A stretch of 59,384 nt of DNA from CAYFLR01 sp964343805 (GTDB lineage: Bacteria; Bdellovibrionota_B; Oligoflexia; CAYFLR01): contig CAYFLR010000036.1 of assembly GCA_964343805.1 (NCBI GenBank), forward strand, positions 1 through 59,384. The letters are read 5' to 3'. Under the pieces are notes generated by a model that did not search any database, was not told the DNA's origin, and worked only from the letters and a program-made list of their open reading frames with translations. Positions 9,347-18,263 of this stretch are shown here, piece after piece. A program made the position numbers and the translations under genes. The stretch's first letter is position 1, and every line of letters starts with the position of its first letter.

Positions 9347-9818
9347 CCTTGTTCATCTCCTTTGATTTATTATTGATTAAGCCATTCACTTCCTTGATAA
9401 AGGCCTCAACATTATTAAATTTGCGATAAACCGAAGCGAAGCGGACATAGGCTACTTGATCCATTCCGTGGAGCCGACTTAGAATTATTTTGCCAATTTC
9501 ATCAGCTGGCACCGCTCTATCAAATTTGCTTCGGATATCTGTTTCTATCTCTAAGACGAGTTTTTCGATCTGCTTAATTTCTATGGGGCGCTTTTGAAAG
9601 GCGCGGGTGAGTCCGTCAAAGATCTTCTGCCTATCATAGAGTTCACTGCGCTGATCTCTTTTGGTGACCATCAAAGAGGAGGCTTCAATGCGTTCGTAGG
9701 TGGTGTAGCGAAAGTGGCAATCAGAGCACTCTCTCCTCCGACGAGTGAGTTCTCCCTGTTGAATAAGGCGAGATTCCACCACATGATCTCTTAAGGATTG
9801 ACATTCGGGACATTTCAT
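9339..9818 (-). CDS. nrdR: transcriptional repressor NrdR
   Basis: A 159-residue NrdR of normal length. The N-terminal zinc ribbon uses C3, C6, C31 and C34 with the basic RRRR run between them; an ATP-cone domain follows (about 49-139) and senses ATP/dATP. NrdR represses ribonucleotide reductase genes when dATP is high. Here it is the first gene of nrdR-nrdD-nrdG; its stop codon overlaps the nrdD start by 8 nt, so repressor and enzyme are coupled. Two candidate NrdR boxes lie upstream (9861-9904), so the operon is probably autoregulated. Confidence 0.95.
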   Translation of the reverse strand: MKCPECQSLRDHVVESRLIQQGELTRRRRECSDCHFRYTTYERIEASSLMVTKRDQRSELYDRQKIFDGLTRAFQKRPIEIKQIEKLVLEIETDIRSKFDRAVPADEIGKIILSRLHGMDQVAYVRFASVYRKFNNVEAFIKEVNGLINNKSKEMNKDD

Positions 9819-9860
9819 AAACTAATCCATTCCATAAAATCTTTAAATTCTGGCGCGAAA

Positions 9861-9904
9861 ACATTATATATGTGGTTTCAAAAAGATCATGCCACTATAT
9901 GTGG
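9861..9904 (-). promoter_or_regulatory. pair of candidate NrdR boxes
   Basis: Two AT-centred palindromes stand upstream of nrdR: ACAT-TATAT-ATGT at 9861-9873 and CCAC-TATAT-GTGG at 9892-9904. Their centres are 31 bp apart, about three helical turns, which is the arrangement known for tandem NrdR boxes. The second matches the left half of the published consensus (acaCwAtATa) well; the right halves are looser. The position in front of the nrdRDG operon supports the call. Confidence 0.6.
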
Positions 9905-9958
9905 GGCTATGCAAGCGTAAAAATCTTTTATAAGTAAAAAAAAGCGAGGAGACTTAAT

Positions 9959-10999
9959 TCACTGGAGGTTGAGCTTAATTTGCCCCATATAATCAGTGAG
10001 ATATTGTAAAAGCAGGGCGGCAGTTAAAATGCCGATCAGGGTCATTTTGTAATCATTTTGAGCAAATTGTCCCACCCGCAGTAATTTGGAACTCAAACTA
10101 GAAAGAGTGCTGGGCCATTTTGCTTTTTCCATTCCTAAGATAACAGCCACCTCTTGCAGCCTAATTTTATTTTCTGGAGTTTTAGCAAGATAATCAAGTA
10201 ATGGCTTATGTTTGGTTCTTACCGACCAGATTAATTTTTGAGAGAGCTCTACCATAAGTTCAATTTGCCGAATGTCCAATGTGCTGTTCCAGATTCTAAA
10301 TTCGGCCGTTTCGAATTTACTAAAGAGGTTGNNNNNNNNNNNNNNNNNNNNNNNNNNNNNNNNNNNNNNNNNNNNNNNNNNNNNNNNNNNNNNNNNNNNN
10401 NNNNNNNNNNNNNNNNNNNNNNNNNNCCGAATCAAACTCACATGAAAAGTTTTCATTAACAGAGGCTCTAGTGCGGCATAGACGGCCCCTAAGAGGAGGA
10501 CTTCCGAGGTGGTGGCGTCTTTAAATCCGATATGAACATGAATGCCACTAGAAAGTGGATCCGCTCTTAAGCCTTTGGCTTTCAAATGGATTAAAGCATC
10601 AAGGAAAAGTTGAATCTCTTTGGGATGATTAAAAATAGGGGAAGAAATTTCCACATCTTGTTCTTTAGGACCTTTGATAATCGAGGTGTCCCCTTTGATA
10701 CTCCATCTTTTTTCCACCCCTTTTTCAAGATAGGAAATTAAAATTTCTCTTGGGTAGTGATGGATTTCAACCTGCCTATATTTTGTTTTTAAAAAGGAAA
10801 AAAGCTCCTCCGCGAGAGCTTTACGGCCTATTTCTCGATTCACCACTCCTTCAAATTCGAGACCGGTGGTGAGAGGGTTTTTTCTAAAATCAAAAGAATT
10901 AAAAAGCGGGAGAAGTCGCTCTTTAGCTAAAGTAACACAGGGGTTGTTGGCGTATAAAGTGCCAGAAATGAAAATAAAAAAAAGCAGGAGAGATTTCAT
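9959..10999 (-). CDS. exported amidoligase-like protein, with internal assembly gap
   Basis: The ATG at 10999 overlaps the TGA of the upstream kinase gene. A signal peptide (about 1-19) is followed by an amidoligase-type core: TGLEFEG, the WSIKGDTS segment, DVEISSPIF and SGIHVHIGF are the conserved stations of the Amidoligase_2 family (glutamine-synthetase/COOH-NH2 ligase fold). A 95-N gap (10332-10426) removes about 32 codons after the HVH motif. A hydrophobic stretch near the C-terminus may anchor it. Known members ligate amino groups to peptides using ATP, so an exported copy is unexpected: either it has lost ATP use or it acts before export. Function is not established. Confidence 0.7.
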   Translation of the reverse strand: MKSLLLFFIFISGTLYANNPCVTLAKERLLPLFNSFDFRKNPLTTGLEFEGVVNREIGRKALAEELFSFLKTKYRQVEIHHYPREILISYLEKGVEKRWSIKGDTSIIKGPKEQDVEISSPIFNHPKEIQLFLDALIHLKAKGLRADPLSSGIHVHIGFKDATTSEVLLLGAVYAALEPLLMKTFHVSLIRXXXXXXXXXXXXXXXXXXXXXXXXXXXXXXXXNLFSKFETAEFRIWNSTLDIRQIELMVELSQKLIWSVRTKHKPLLDYLAKTPENKIRLQEVAVILGMEKAKWPSTLSSLSSKLLRVGQFAQNDYKMTLIGILTAALLLQYLTDYMGQIKLNLQ

Positions 11000-12270
11000 C
11001 ACTCACTTTTCTTAGCAAGTGCGTTTTCTAAAGTTGATAGAAATTGATCGATATCTGTTACAGGCTTACCGATGATATCTTTAGCTCCATGGTCTAAAGC
11101 TTCAGTGACTTCGGGATCGCCTCTATCAAAACCGGTGAGAATAAGAACGGGAGTATCAGGTTGTGACTTTTTTGCTTCATCTATGATATCTAATCCACTG
11201 AGTTCGGGCATTTTTAAATCAGAGATAATAAGATCAAATCGCTTCTGGCGAATCTCTTGTAGCGCTTCCTTAGGATCGCTAAAGCAGCTTGTATTGTAAT
11301 CATCTTCCACATAGCTTTCTAAAATTTCTAATACTTCATCTTCATCATCAATGATAAGGAGGCTCGGCTGGGCTTTACCACCACTTACCTGATGGCTGGC
11401 TGTAAGTATTGGTGCTGAGGTTTTAGCACTTTTAACCGCTTCTTTATCTGCTTGGGATTTTGTATTAAAAGTAACTGTTACTTTGGTTCCTTGATTGAGT
11501 TTACTCTCAATTTTCATTTCACCTTGATGACTTTGTACTACATTATAGCAAAGATACATCCCTAAACCGGTGCCTTGTCCTGCTGGTTTGGTGGTGAAAA
11601 AAGGTTGAAACACTGAGCTGCAAGTGGCCTTATCCATTCCGGCGGCATTGTCTTCAAAAGTTAAACTGATGGTATCTGAAGGCTCTTCTTTAATAATGAT
11701 GTTGATTTCTTTGACTCGATCATCTTTGATATCTTCGAAAGAGTCGATTGCATTACTTAGGAGGTTCTGAAAAACGGAAATCAGCTGCTCTCTGTTTCCT
11801 GTCATTTCACAGTTGAGAGGGTGAGTGTCTAGATTAAACTTAACTTTTCTATGCTCATATTGACTGGCTAAGGGGGCGACAAATTCCTCTGCAATTTTAA
11901 TTAAATCAGCCTTTAGCCAGTTTTCTTTTTGGGCTTGTTGGTCGAAGGAACGAAGACTGTTGATCACATCTTTCATTCGATGAGCAGCATTCAGTACCTT
12001 TTTACTGTATTTAATAAGTTTTTCATTCTCTTTCGATTCTTTTTCGATGAGCTGAGAAAAACCGGTGATGGCCATCAGTGGGTTGTTGAGCTCATGAGCA
12101 ATCCCCGATGAGAGAGTGCCTACCGATGCCATTTTCGCCGTCTGTACCAACTGTTGCTGAGTTTGGACAATGGTATTTTTCGCATCTGAGAGTTGATTGA
12201 TTAGGTTTTGCGCCTGGACATTGGCTTCCATCAGGCACTCTTCTTGATTTCGAATGGTGCCGATGGCCAT
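10999..12270 (-). CDS. histidine kinase with C-terminal receiver; 3' part of a REC-kinase-REC gene split by a stop
   Basis: The visible ORF encodes a short coiled coil, a HisKA domain (GIAHELNNPL carries the phospho-histidine), a HATPase domain (N box NLLSNAID, G box GQGTGLG) and a C-terminal receiver with D-D-E, the LIISDLKMP phospho-Asp and a late Lys-Pro. The frame continues upstream without change into the receiver ORF at 12322-12645; only one TAA (12322-12324) separates them. Codons right after the stop read K-K-P-I-H-Q-N-E-L-L-A-R-V, the expected end of that receiver. No Shine-Dalgarno precedes the ATG at 12270, so this is probably not an independent gene. It is a nonsense-mutated gene, a sequencing error, or a case of readthrough. 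The 3' end overlaps the amidoligase-like gene. Confidence 0.8.
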   Translation of the reverse strand: MAIGTIRNQEECLMEANVQAQNLINQLSDAKNTIVQTQQQLVQTAKMASVGTLSSGIAHELNNPLMAITGFSQLIEKESKENEKLIKYSKKVLNAAHRMKDVINSLRSFDQQAQKENWLKADLIKIAEEFVAPLASQYEHRKVKFNLDTHPLNCEMTGNREQLISVFQNLLSNAIDSFEDIKDDRVKEINIIIKEEPSDTISLTFEDNAAGMDKATCSSVFQPFFTTKPAGQGTGLGMYLCYNVVQSHQGEMKIESKLNQGTKVTVTFNTKSQADKEAVKSAKTSAPILTASHQVSGGKAQPSLLIIDDEDEVLEILESYVEDDYNTSCFSDPKEALQEIRQKRFDLIISDLKMPELSGLDIIDEAKKSQPDTPVLILTGFDRGDPEVTEALDHGAKDIIGKPVTDIDQFLSTLENALAKKSE

Positions 12271-12321
12271 GAGTTGGGAGTTAACTCTGGCTAAGAGTTC
12301 ATTCTGGTGGATTGGTTTTTT

Positions 12322-12645
12322 TTAATAATCCACGGCCCCTGCTTCAATAACTCGGATTATTTGCTCCATCGAGTCATCCGCGGAGACCGCTAAAATTGGG
12401 ATAGACCAGTAGAGAGGGTCTTTCTTTAACTCTTCAATAAGCTCAATTCCACTCGTCTCTGGCATATGGATATCCATGAGGATGAGAGCTATATTGTTAT
12501 CGCCTAACACACTGTGGGCTTTTGAGGGAGAGTCGATAAGAAAGAGCTCACACTTCTCCTTGAGAGGTTCTAAAAACTTATCCACCTGTTTCAAAATAAA
12601 TGGGTCATCATCGATGACTAGAATCTGGAATTCTCGTTCGGACAT
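12322..12645 (-). CDS. receiver domain, 5' part of the split REC-kinase-REC gene
   Basis: A 107-residue CheY-like receiver with acidic pocket D12-D13-D14 and phospho-acceptor D58 (LILMDIHMP). It stops at GAVDY, exactly before the conserved Lys-Pro loop that every receiver needs; that loop is encoded in the same frame just after the TAA. The stop sits in a run of eight A on the coding strand. One substitution (TAA from TTA) would restore D-Y-L-K-K-P. As it stands the fold would lack its last helix. Start ATG at 12645 follows GGTAG, a weak ribosome site. Confidence 0.75.
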   Translation of the reverse strand: MSEREFQILVIDDDPFILKQVDKFLEPLKEKCELFLIDSPSKAHSVLGDNNIALILMDIHMPETSGIELIEELKKDPLYWSIPILAVSADDSMEQIIRVIEAGAVDY

Positions 12646-12736
12646 ATTCTACCTAAATAAAAAAGAAAAACTATAGTAACACTATTTTACCAAAAATCAT
12701 GAGAAGTGACTAGTTCCACTGGGTGGGTAGGGTCGA

Positions 12737-13461
12737 TTATTCTATACGGATACGGCACCCTCCCGCAAAGGCCTCGTAGTCAGTTGAAATGTTTCTTAAA
12801 TTGTCGGTATCATTTACAAAGAAACGGTCTTGATCAAAATAGAGTGTCTCACCTTGAACAAAACAATAGGTGTTAAACCATCCCCAGCTGAGAGCGCTGA
12901 GCTGAGAGGAAACTTCATAGCGGAGACCGTAACCCCATTGTATGAGAGAATCATCCCTTTTTAGGCCATTTAGAGAAGCTCGGCCATAAAAGAGGGTAAA
13001 AAGAGGCCCTATTTTGAAAATGGTGGGAATTTCTGTTTTTTCTTTACCGGTGACTAGGGAAAATAGCCAATTATAGATAATGAGCAGATCAATGTACTTA
13101 GAGGAAAACCCAAAGGTGAGATGGGGACTGAAGTTCAGGTGATAGAGGCTGAGCTGAATTTCATCTAATATTTGATCTTTATATTTCGGGGTGGAAGGCT
13201 TTTGGTAGNNNNNNNNNNNNNNNNNNNNNNNNNNNNNNNNNNNNNNNNATCGTGAGTGATGCGCTGGCTGCATTTATTACTGTGGCAGCCTAAACCATTA
13301 TAATTGGTGTCGATGGGTTCGTAATGGATGCGAAAGGCATGCTCTTTGATGAGTTGGAAATCAATTCCAAATTCCAGACCTCCGCCACCTGATTTACTGA
13401 AAGCTACGGTTCCTAGAAAAAGACTAAAAAAAAGTACTGTCTTTAGGACTTGAAAGGACAA
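12737..13461 (-). CDS. exported protein, possibly outer-membrane, with assembly gap
   Basis: Two frames joined across the 40-N gap at 13209-13248. The start is a TTG at 13461 preceded by a G-rich stretch, 14 nt from the stop of the DUF350 gene. A signal peptide (FFSLFLGTVAFS) is followed by a segment with a Gly run. The C-terminal half alternates aromatic and polar residues as in beta-barrels, e.g. HLTFGFSSKYIDLL and LIQWGYGLRYEV. Paired cysteines CHSNKC lie before the gap. No family recognised; translational coupling to the DUF350 gene is likely. Confidence 0.6.
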
Positions 13462-13475
13462 AAATACCCCATCTC

Positions 13476-13703
13476 TTAATTCATCGAAACAGAAACCAAT
13501 ACGGCGATAAACATCAGCATTACACTATAAAATACCGCTGCGGCCATATTGCCTTTTTTAATTTCTTCTTCGAAATCAATTTTTTTATAAAAATAACGGT
13601 CAATGGTTATGAGGGCTGTGATGGCCACCACCACACTGACGATGGTGTAAAAAAGATTGAGTCCAAAGTGAGAAAGGGTTTGAGAGAATTGAGTGACTTC
13701 CAT
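13476..13703 (-). CDS. DUF350 family small membrane protein
   Basis: A 75-residue protein with two membrane helices (about 14-34 and 52-72). Between them is a D-x-x-x-x-KKIDFEEEIKKGNMAAA stretch, the DUF350 signature in which the EEI-KKGN motif precedes the second helix. DUF350 proteins usually have two such units; this is a single unit. GAGGAG lies 7 nt before the ATG. Function of the family is unknown. Confidence 0.75.
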   Translation of the reverse strand: MEVTQFSQTLSHFGLNLFYTIVSVVVAITALITIDRYFYKKIDFEEEIKKGNMAAAVFYSVMLMFIAVLVSVSMN

Positions 13704-13756
13704 GGTGGCTCCTCGTCTGTTTTGTTGCTTTTGTAACAGATCTTAGCATATTTTTT

Positions 13757-14296
13757 CTAAAAAGGAACAAAGCCTTGATGAAAATCAGGCTCCTCCTCCG
13801 GGTGAGTGAGGGCCCAGTACTCCAGCTCTCCACTGGTTTTCTTGATGACAGTGGAAATTCCCACTTCCAGTGGCTCTTCCATAGGACTAAGTCCTGAAAA
13901 AACTTTGAGTCCTGCTAATCGGACTGCCACCTCTAAGGTATAAAGAGATCCCGCTCTTTGTGATTTAAATTCTAATCGGTCCCCGGTGAAAGAGTTTTCT
14001 TCTCCCTCATTGACTCGGACATCGCTTAAAAAAAATAGATTCCAATCATGTTCTGGGGAGAAGTTAAATTCTAGATAGTTTTTCGCTCCTGATTTTTTAA
14101 TAAAAAATTCAAAACAGGTGGATTCCCAAAGGTCCCACTTCCTTTCTGGGGCTCTTTTGGGAGTAGGTAAGAAGACTTCATCCAAATGTCTATTGAGTGC
14201 GTATTTGAGAAAAAGGGAGTGAGAATCTAAGCTAACTTGGCAGTTTAATTCTGCCTGAGCTACGGGTTGAAACGGAGTCAGGCAGAACTTTTTCAT
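13757..14296 (-). CDS. DOMON-like domain protein
   Basis: The ATG at 14296 is chosen because AAGGGA precedes it and it removes an improbable leader overlapping the upstream gene. The 179-residue product fits the stand-alone DOMON-like family: an N-terminal beta-strand set, WESTCFEFFI, YLEFNFSP and the C-terminal YWALTHP followed by PDFH are the typical stations. DOMON folds bind sugars or haem; this cytoplasmic-looking subgroup has no proven ligand. It starts 11 nt after the stop of the large coiled-coil gene, so it may be its operon partner. Confidence 0.75.
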   Translation of the reverse strand: MKKFCLTPFQPVAQAELNCQVSLDSHSLFLKYALNRHLDEVFLPTPKRAPERKWDLWESTCFEFFIKKSGAKNYLEFNFSPEHDWNLFFLSDVRVNEGEENSFTGDRLEFKSQRAGSLYTLEVAVRLAGLKVFSGLSPMEEPLEVGISTVIKKTSGELEYWALTHPEEEPDFHQGFVPF

Positions 14297-14306
14297 AATT
14301 TTTCCC

Positions 14307-17300
14307 TTACCATCTTGATTGGGGAGTGATGATGCGCACCTCTTTGGCAGCCACACTTCCATTATAGTAAACCGTGAAGGTGAGGGGAATCTTTTTTCCA
14401 ATTAGAGAATTTCTTCGATACAAAGTGTACTTGAGTTTGACTTTTTGAGTGGCTCCACTGGCCAAGGCGGCAGTATTAGCCGTTCCGATGTTGATCTCAA
14501 GCCCTTCCATTTGAGGAGCCGTGAGCACCACTTTGTAGCCTTTTTGGGCATTAGCAGCCGTATTATTGGTGATGTTCATTCGGACATAATGACGGTAACC
14601 CACTTTGGGTTTGGTTTTCATGCTGGTGATGTTAACCGCAGCAGTTAAATGAAGCTTGGTTTCAATAGTTATGACTTTTTCATTGGTCACTCCATCGGGC
14701 AGAGTGGCGATCACTTTTACTTTCACAAGTTCGGCAAATACGGTGGTCCATTTGATTCTTGCTTTGGCCACCATGGAAATGTCACCTACTGTGCGAGCAG
14801 GAATTGATACAATCTTAGTTAGGTTTTGATCCACCGTAATATTGTCAGTTAAAGCCACCATTTTTACTTTCACCTGTCCTAATGAGGAGACTTTTTGACC
14901 CAGGTTAGCGAGTTTGACATTAAGATAGAGCTCATCGCCAGCAATATAAGAACCATCACTGGTGGTTTCTTTGACCTTGGTGAAGTAGGCTGCTCTCAAT
15001 CTGAGAACGGGGTTCTTTTGAAAATAATCGGAAGCCGCTTTTTGTCCTTGATCACATTCGTAGGCTTTAGCCGCATTGATATTTTGATCGTATCCTGCGT
15101 TGAGTCCATCTTGGTAACCAGATTTCTCATGCTCACTGGCACCTATCTCATCAAACTTTCGATAGGCGAGAGGGTAGGATTGATTGTATCCTTCTTGCCA
15201 TCGAGCGCTTCTAAATTGCTCTACTGCGGCAGACTTGGCTGGTGGATAGGCAACTGTTTTGGCTTGCTTGTATTCATTTTGAAAAGAGGCAATATAGTAA
15301 GCTTGATAGCTCTGCTTATAGGAGGCAAGACAAGCATTGGTGAAATCAACATAGTCGGTTTCACAATCTGCTTTGTTCATATCCACCTGAAATTTGATTT
15401 CTAATGAACCCATATCCCAAGAGGCTTCTTCTGGCATTTGGTCTATTTGTTGTCCCAAATTGGCTATTTTATTATCTACTAAATAGATGGCTTCTTCTAA
15501 TGCCTCATCCGCATGATAATCTTCGAGTTCAGCCCCTTCAAAAGGAGGATTGTAGGGTATGGGGGTGATGGTGCCATAAGGGTCACTTGCAAGTGGTTGA
15601 TTGGATCTCTTAATTTGACGTGAGGGGATGTTGGTGAGTAGCTGCTGTTTTTGATCTCTGCGGCAAGAAAAGTAATCGGTTTGATGGGCGAAGGTATAAG
15701 CGTTTTCTCTCCCTTGAAGTTTTCCTAAGTTAAATCCAGCTTCATAATTCTCCGGTGCAGAACTTCCATGTTGGTAGCCCTCTAGTTCTCCCTTAGAGAG
15801 TCCATCAGCTAAACCTTTTTGATAACCGATGAGTAGACCCTCTTTTTTTCCCACTTGGAAGCCATCGGATTTTCCATCTTGGGTTCCTTTAACTGTTCCT
15901 GGCTCAACTGCATCTATATTGCCATCCTCTTGTCCTTGTAGTTCTCCTCGTCCTTGTGCGATTCTTACCTGTTCATCATAGTTTCTTTTGATCTCGAGGT
16001 ATTTGTCATATTTGGTAGCGGTGATCGCTTCTGCTTCTTTGGCATCTTGATCGGCTTGATGATAGAGGCTCCAAGCCTGATTGGAGTCTTGATTGAGTCC
16101 AGCCAGAGTACTTGTAATATCACTATTTTCATCGTTAAGTTGATCTATGAGATGGTTTAATCTTACGATTTCATCTTGATAATGGGAGATAGTCTGTTCA
16201 TTCTGATAGATATTTTGATTGAGCTCATTGATGGCTCGGCTTAAGCGCCAGTTATGGTTTTGCAAATTGGTGATAGAGTTTTGCAGACTGTTGTAATCGT
16301 TTTGTAGGGACTGAAGTTCAGATTTCTTGTCCGCTAAATTATTTTTGATGCGACGAAGTCGGTTTTGGGTTTGATCACGTCGGCTTTTAAGATCAGCTAA
16401 TTGGTTTTGTTGCTGATTGATTTGGTTTTGCAGCGTAGGAATATCCTGTTCCAACTGAGCGATTTTTTGTTTTAAGTTTTGACGACGTTGACGGAGCTCT
16501 GGCAGCTTTTGTTTGATAGTGGTGATACGGTTTTGTAAATTGGTTTTGCGGGTTTGGGCATTGGCAAGTTTTGTTTTGACAGTTGGCAGCCTTTGATCAC
16601 GGAGTTCGTTTCTTTTGGTTCTTTTGGTGCCTATTTGGCTTTGCAGACCGTCCACGGTACTTTGTTTATCGGTCACAGTGGCTTCCGCTGCACTCAATTG
16701 AGGATTTAAATTTTGTTTGTCGGTTTTAGCTAGTTGGAGGTTCTGCTTTAAGCTGGCTACTTCGTTGGCGAGCTGCTGCTTTTTCGTCCTTTTATTCGCT
16801 ATTGCTGTAGGAATATTGTCGAGCTTTTGCTTCAGTCTGGCTACTTTATTTTTATTTTGTTTGAGGGCTCTGGTAGCTTGATTTACTTGCTGTTTAGCGG
16901 TTTGAAGAGCCTGTTTTTTATTGGCTAAATTGGCTTGCGCGGTGCTTTTTTTATTTTTTAAGGTGGCAATCTGCGCTTTTAAGGCATCTATTTTTGTTTG
17001 TTTATCAGGGTCATTTCCTGCCTTCAATTCAGCTATTTTAGCTCTTTTGTTTTGGATTTTGGTGTTGAAACCGGCAATACGGTTTTTGATTTGCTCAATT
17101 TTTTGCTGCAAATTAGTGACTTTGGTTTGGCCGGTTTGAATCTGGTTTTCTAGCCCCGCTTGCTCACTTTCCAGGGTCCCAATTTGACTCGTTAGATCGG
17201 CTTTCTGGCTTCTTAAGTCAGCAATCTCAGTTTTTAAAGTGGCTATTCTATTTTGCTTATTGGTAATTTTTTGTTTGAGATTAGCAATTTTTTGGGTGAG

Positions 17301-18134
17301 TTGGTTGATCTTTTGTTTCAGAGAACGAACCTGTTGTTTGGCGCTAGTCAGCTCACTGGCGGCGCTCTGCTTTTGTTGTTTTAATTGGTTTATTTGACTA
17401 TTTAAATTTTGAATTCGATTTTTTATATTTTGAATTTTTTGTTTCAGCTCAGGAATTCGAGCTTGGACTGTAGCCAAGGCATTTTCCTTTTGGGGTAGCT
17501 CATTTTTTAACTCAGCAATTTTGGCGTTGGTGTTTTGGAGATTGGTTTTCTTATTGGCAAGTGCAGTCTGTTTGTTTTGCAGACTTTGCCTGTTACCAGC
17601 AATTTGATTTTTAAGATCTTTGATCTTTTGATTTTGACGGTTCAGTCGCTGCCTGACCCTTTGTCTTTTTTGGTCAAGGTCAGCTATTTCTGTTTCCACC
17701 CCTCGAATTTCATTTGCTAGCAACTGGCTTTGTCTTTCTAAGCGACTGATCTTATTTTCGTTGGATGTGATGGTTTGACGATGACTTCTGATCTGCCACC
17801 TGTTGGTATCATTTTGATCTTCTAAACGAGGTATTTCGTTTTGCATATAATTGATGGAAGAGTGGCTATTATTGATGGTTTCAATGTTATTTGCTTTTTC
17901 TTGTTCGAGGCGGCGTATTTCCCGGTCAATCTGTCTGGCAGTAGCAAGGCGTCGATCCGCTTCCGCTCTTTTGCTATCGGAAATTTGCTTTTTAGCTTGA
18001 TAGATTTGGTAGTACTTTTGAAAATCCACATAGTCGGGAATAGGATCGGGGTTGGCATATCCCATGGAGATTGGAATGAGATTTAGGATGAGTAAAGTTA
18101 TTAAAGAAGTTTTAACAAAAGTATACCGTTTCAC
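14307..18134 (-). CDS. 1275-residue secreted coiled-coil protein with glycine-spaced repeats and C-terminal Ig-like domains
   Basis: GTG start with GGAGGG 4 nt upstream, then a signal peptide (residues 1-27). Residues about 35-720 are an almost unbroken coiled coil of Q, K, L, N and I heptads (for example LKQKIAQLEQDI). Next, about 725-815 and again near 985-1035, come short repeats with Gly every four residues, such as GYQKGLADGLSKGELEGYQHG. The last 235 residues look like two Ig/CARDB-type beta domains. The calculated rod is long enough to span the periplasm or stand well off the surface. No function known; a surface fibre or envelope tether is my inference. No membrane anchor or sorting signal is visible. 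The DOMON-like gene follows at once. Confidence 0.85.
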   Translation of the reverse strand: MKRYTFVKTSLITLLILNLIPISMGYANPDPIPDYVDFQKYYQIYQAKKQISDSKRAEADRRLATARQIDREIRRLEQEKANNIETINNSHSSINYMQNEIPRLEDQNDTNRWQIRSHRQTITSNENKISRLERQSQLLANEIRGVETEIADLDQKRQRVRQRLNRQNQKIKDLKNQIAGNRQSLQNKQTALANKKTNLQNTNAKIAELKNELPQKENALATVQARIPELKQKIQNIKNRIQNLNSQINQLKQQKQSAASELTSAKQQVRSLKQKINQLTQKIANLKQKITNKQNRIATLKTEIADLRSQKADLTSQIGTLESEQAGLENQIQTGQTKVTNLQQKIEQIKNRIAGFNTKIQNKRAKIAELKAGNDPDKQTKIDALKAQIATLKNKKSTAQANLANKKQALQTAKQQVNQATRALKQNKNKVARLKQKLDNIPTAIANKRTKKQQLANEVASLKQNLQLAKTDKQNLNPQLSAAEATVTDKQSTVDGLQSQIGTKRTKRNELRDQRLPTVKTKLANAQTRKTNLQNRITTIKQKLPELRQRRQNLKQKIAQLEQDIPTLQNQINQQQNQLADLKSRRDQTQNRLRRIKNNLADKKSELQSLQNDYNSLQNSITNLQNHNWRLSRAINELNQNIYQNEQTISHYQDEIVRLNHLIDQLNDENSDITSTLAGLNQDSNQAWSLYHQADQDAKEAEAITATKYDKYLEIKRNYDEQVRIAQGRGELQGQEDGNIDAVEPGTVKGTQDGKSDGFQVGKKEGLLIGYQKGLADGLSKGELEGYQHGSSAPENYEAGFNLGKLQGRENAYTFAHQTDYFSCRRDQKQQLLTNIPSRQIKRSNQPLASDPYGTITPIPYNPPFEGAELEDYHADEALEEAIYLVDNKIANLGQQIDQMPEEASWDMGSLEIKFQVDMNKADCETDYVDFTNACLASYKQSYQAYYIASFQNEYKQAKTVAYPPAKSAAVEQFRSARWQEGYNQSYPLAYRKFDEIGASEHEKSGYQDGLNAGYDQNINAAKAYECDQGQKAASDYFQKNPVLRLRAAYFTKVKETTSDGSYIAGDELYLNVKLANLGQKVSSLGQVKVKMVALTDNITVDQNLTKIVSIPARTVGDISMVAKARIKWTTVFAELVKVKVIATLPDGVTNEKVITIETKLHLTAAVNITSMKTKPKVGYRHYVRMNITNNTAANAQKGYKVVLTAPQMEGLEINIGTANTAALASGATQKVKLKYTLYRRNSLIGKKIPLTFTVYYNGSVAAKEVRIITPQSRW

Positions 18135-18244
18135 GTGACCCTCCGATAAAGTTAGTGTTGCTTTATATAAGATGCAAAAAACAGTCCAATTGTCAGGCCA
18201 AGAAAGTGTAATAGATTCAGTTAGGTAGCCTTTGAGCTGCGAAG

Positions 18245-18262
18245 CCTCTTAATGGAAAGAGG
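18245..18262 (-). terminator. weak hairpin after the response-regulator gene
   Basis: CCTCTT and AAGAGG form a 6-bp stem with a 6-nt loop directly after the stop codon of the corrinoid-linked response regulator. No U-run follows, so intrinsic termination is uncertain. Confidence 0.3.
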
Positions 18263-18263
18263 T

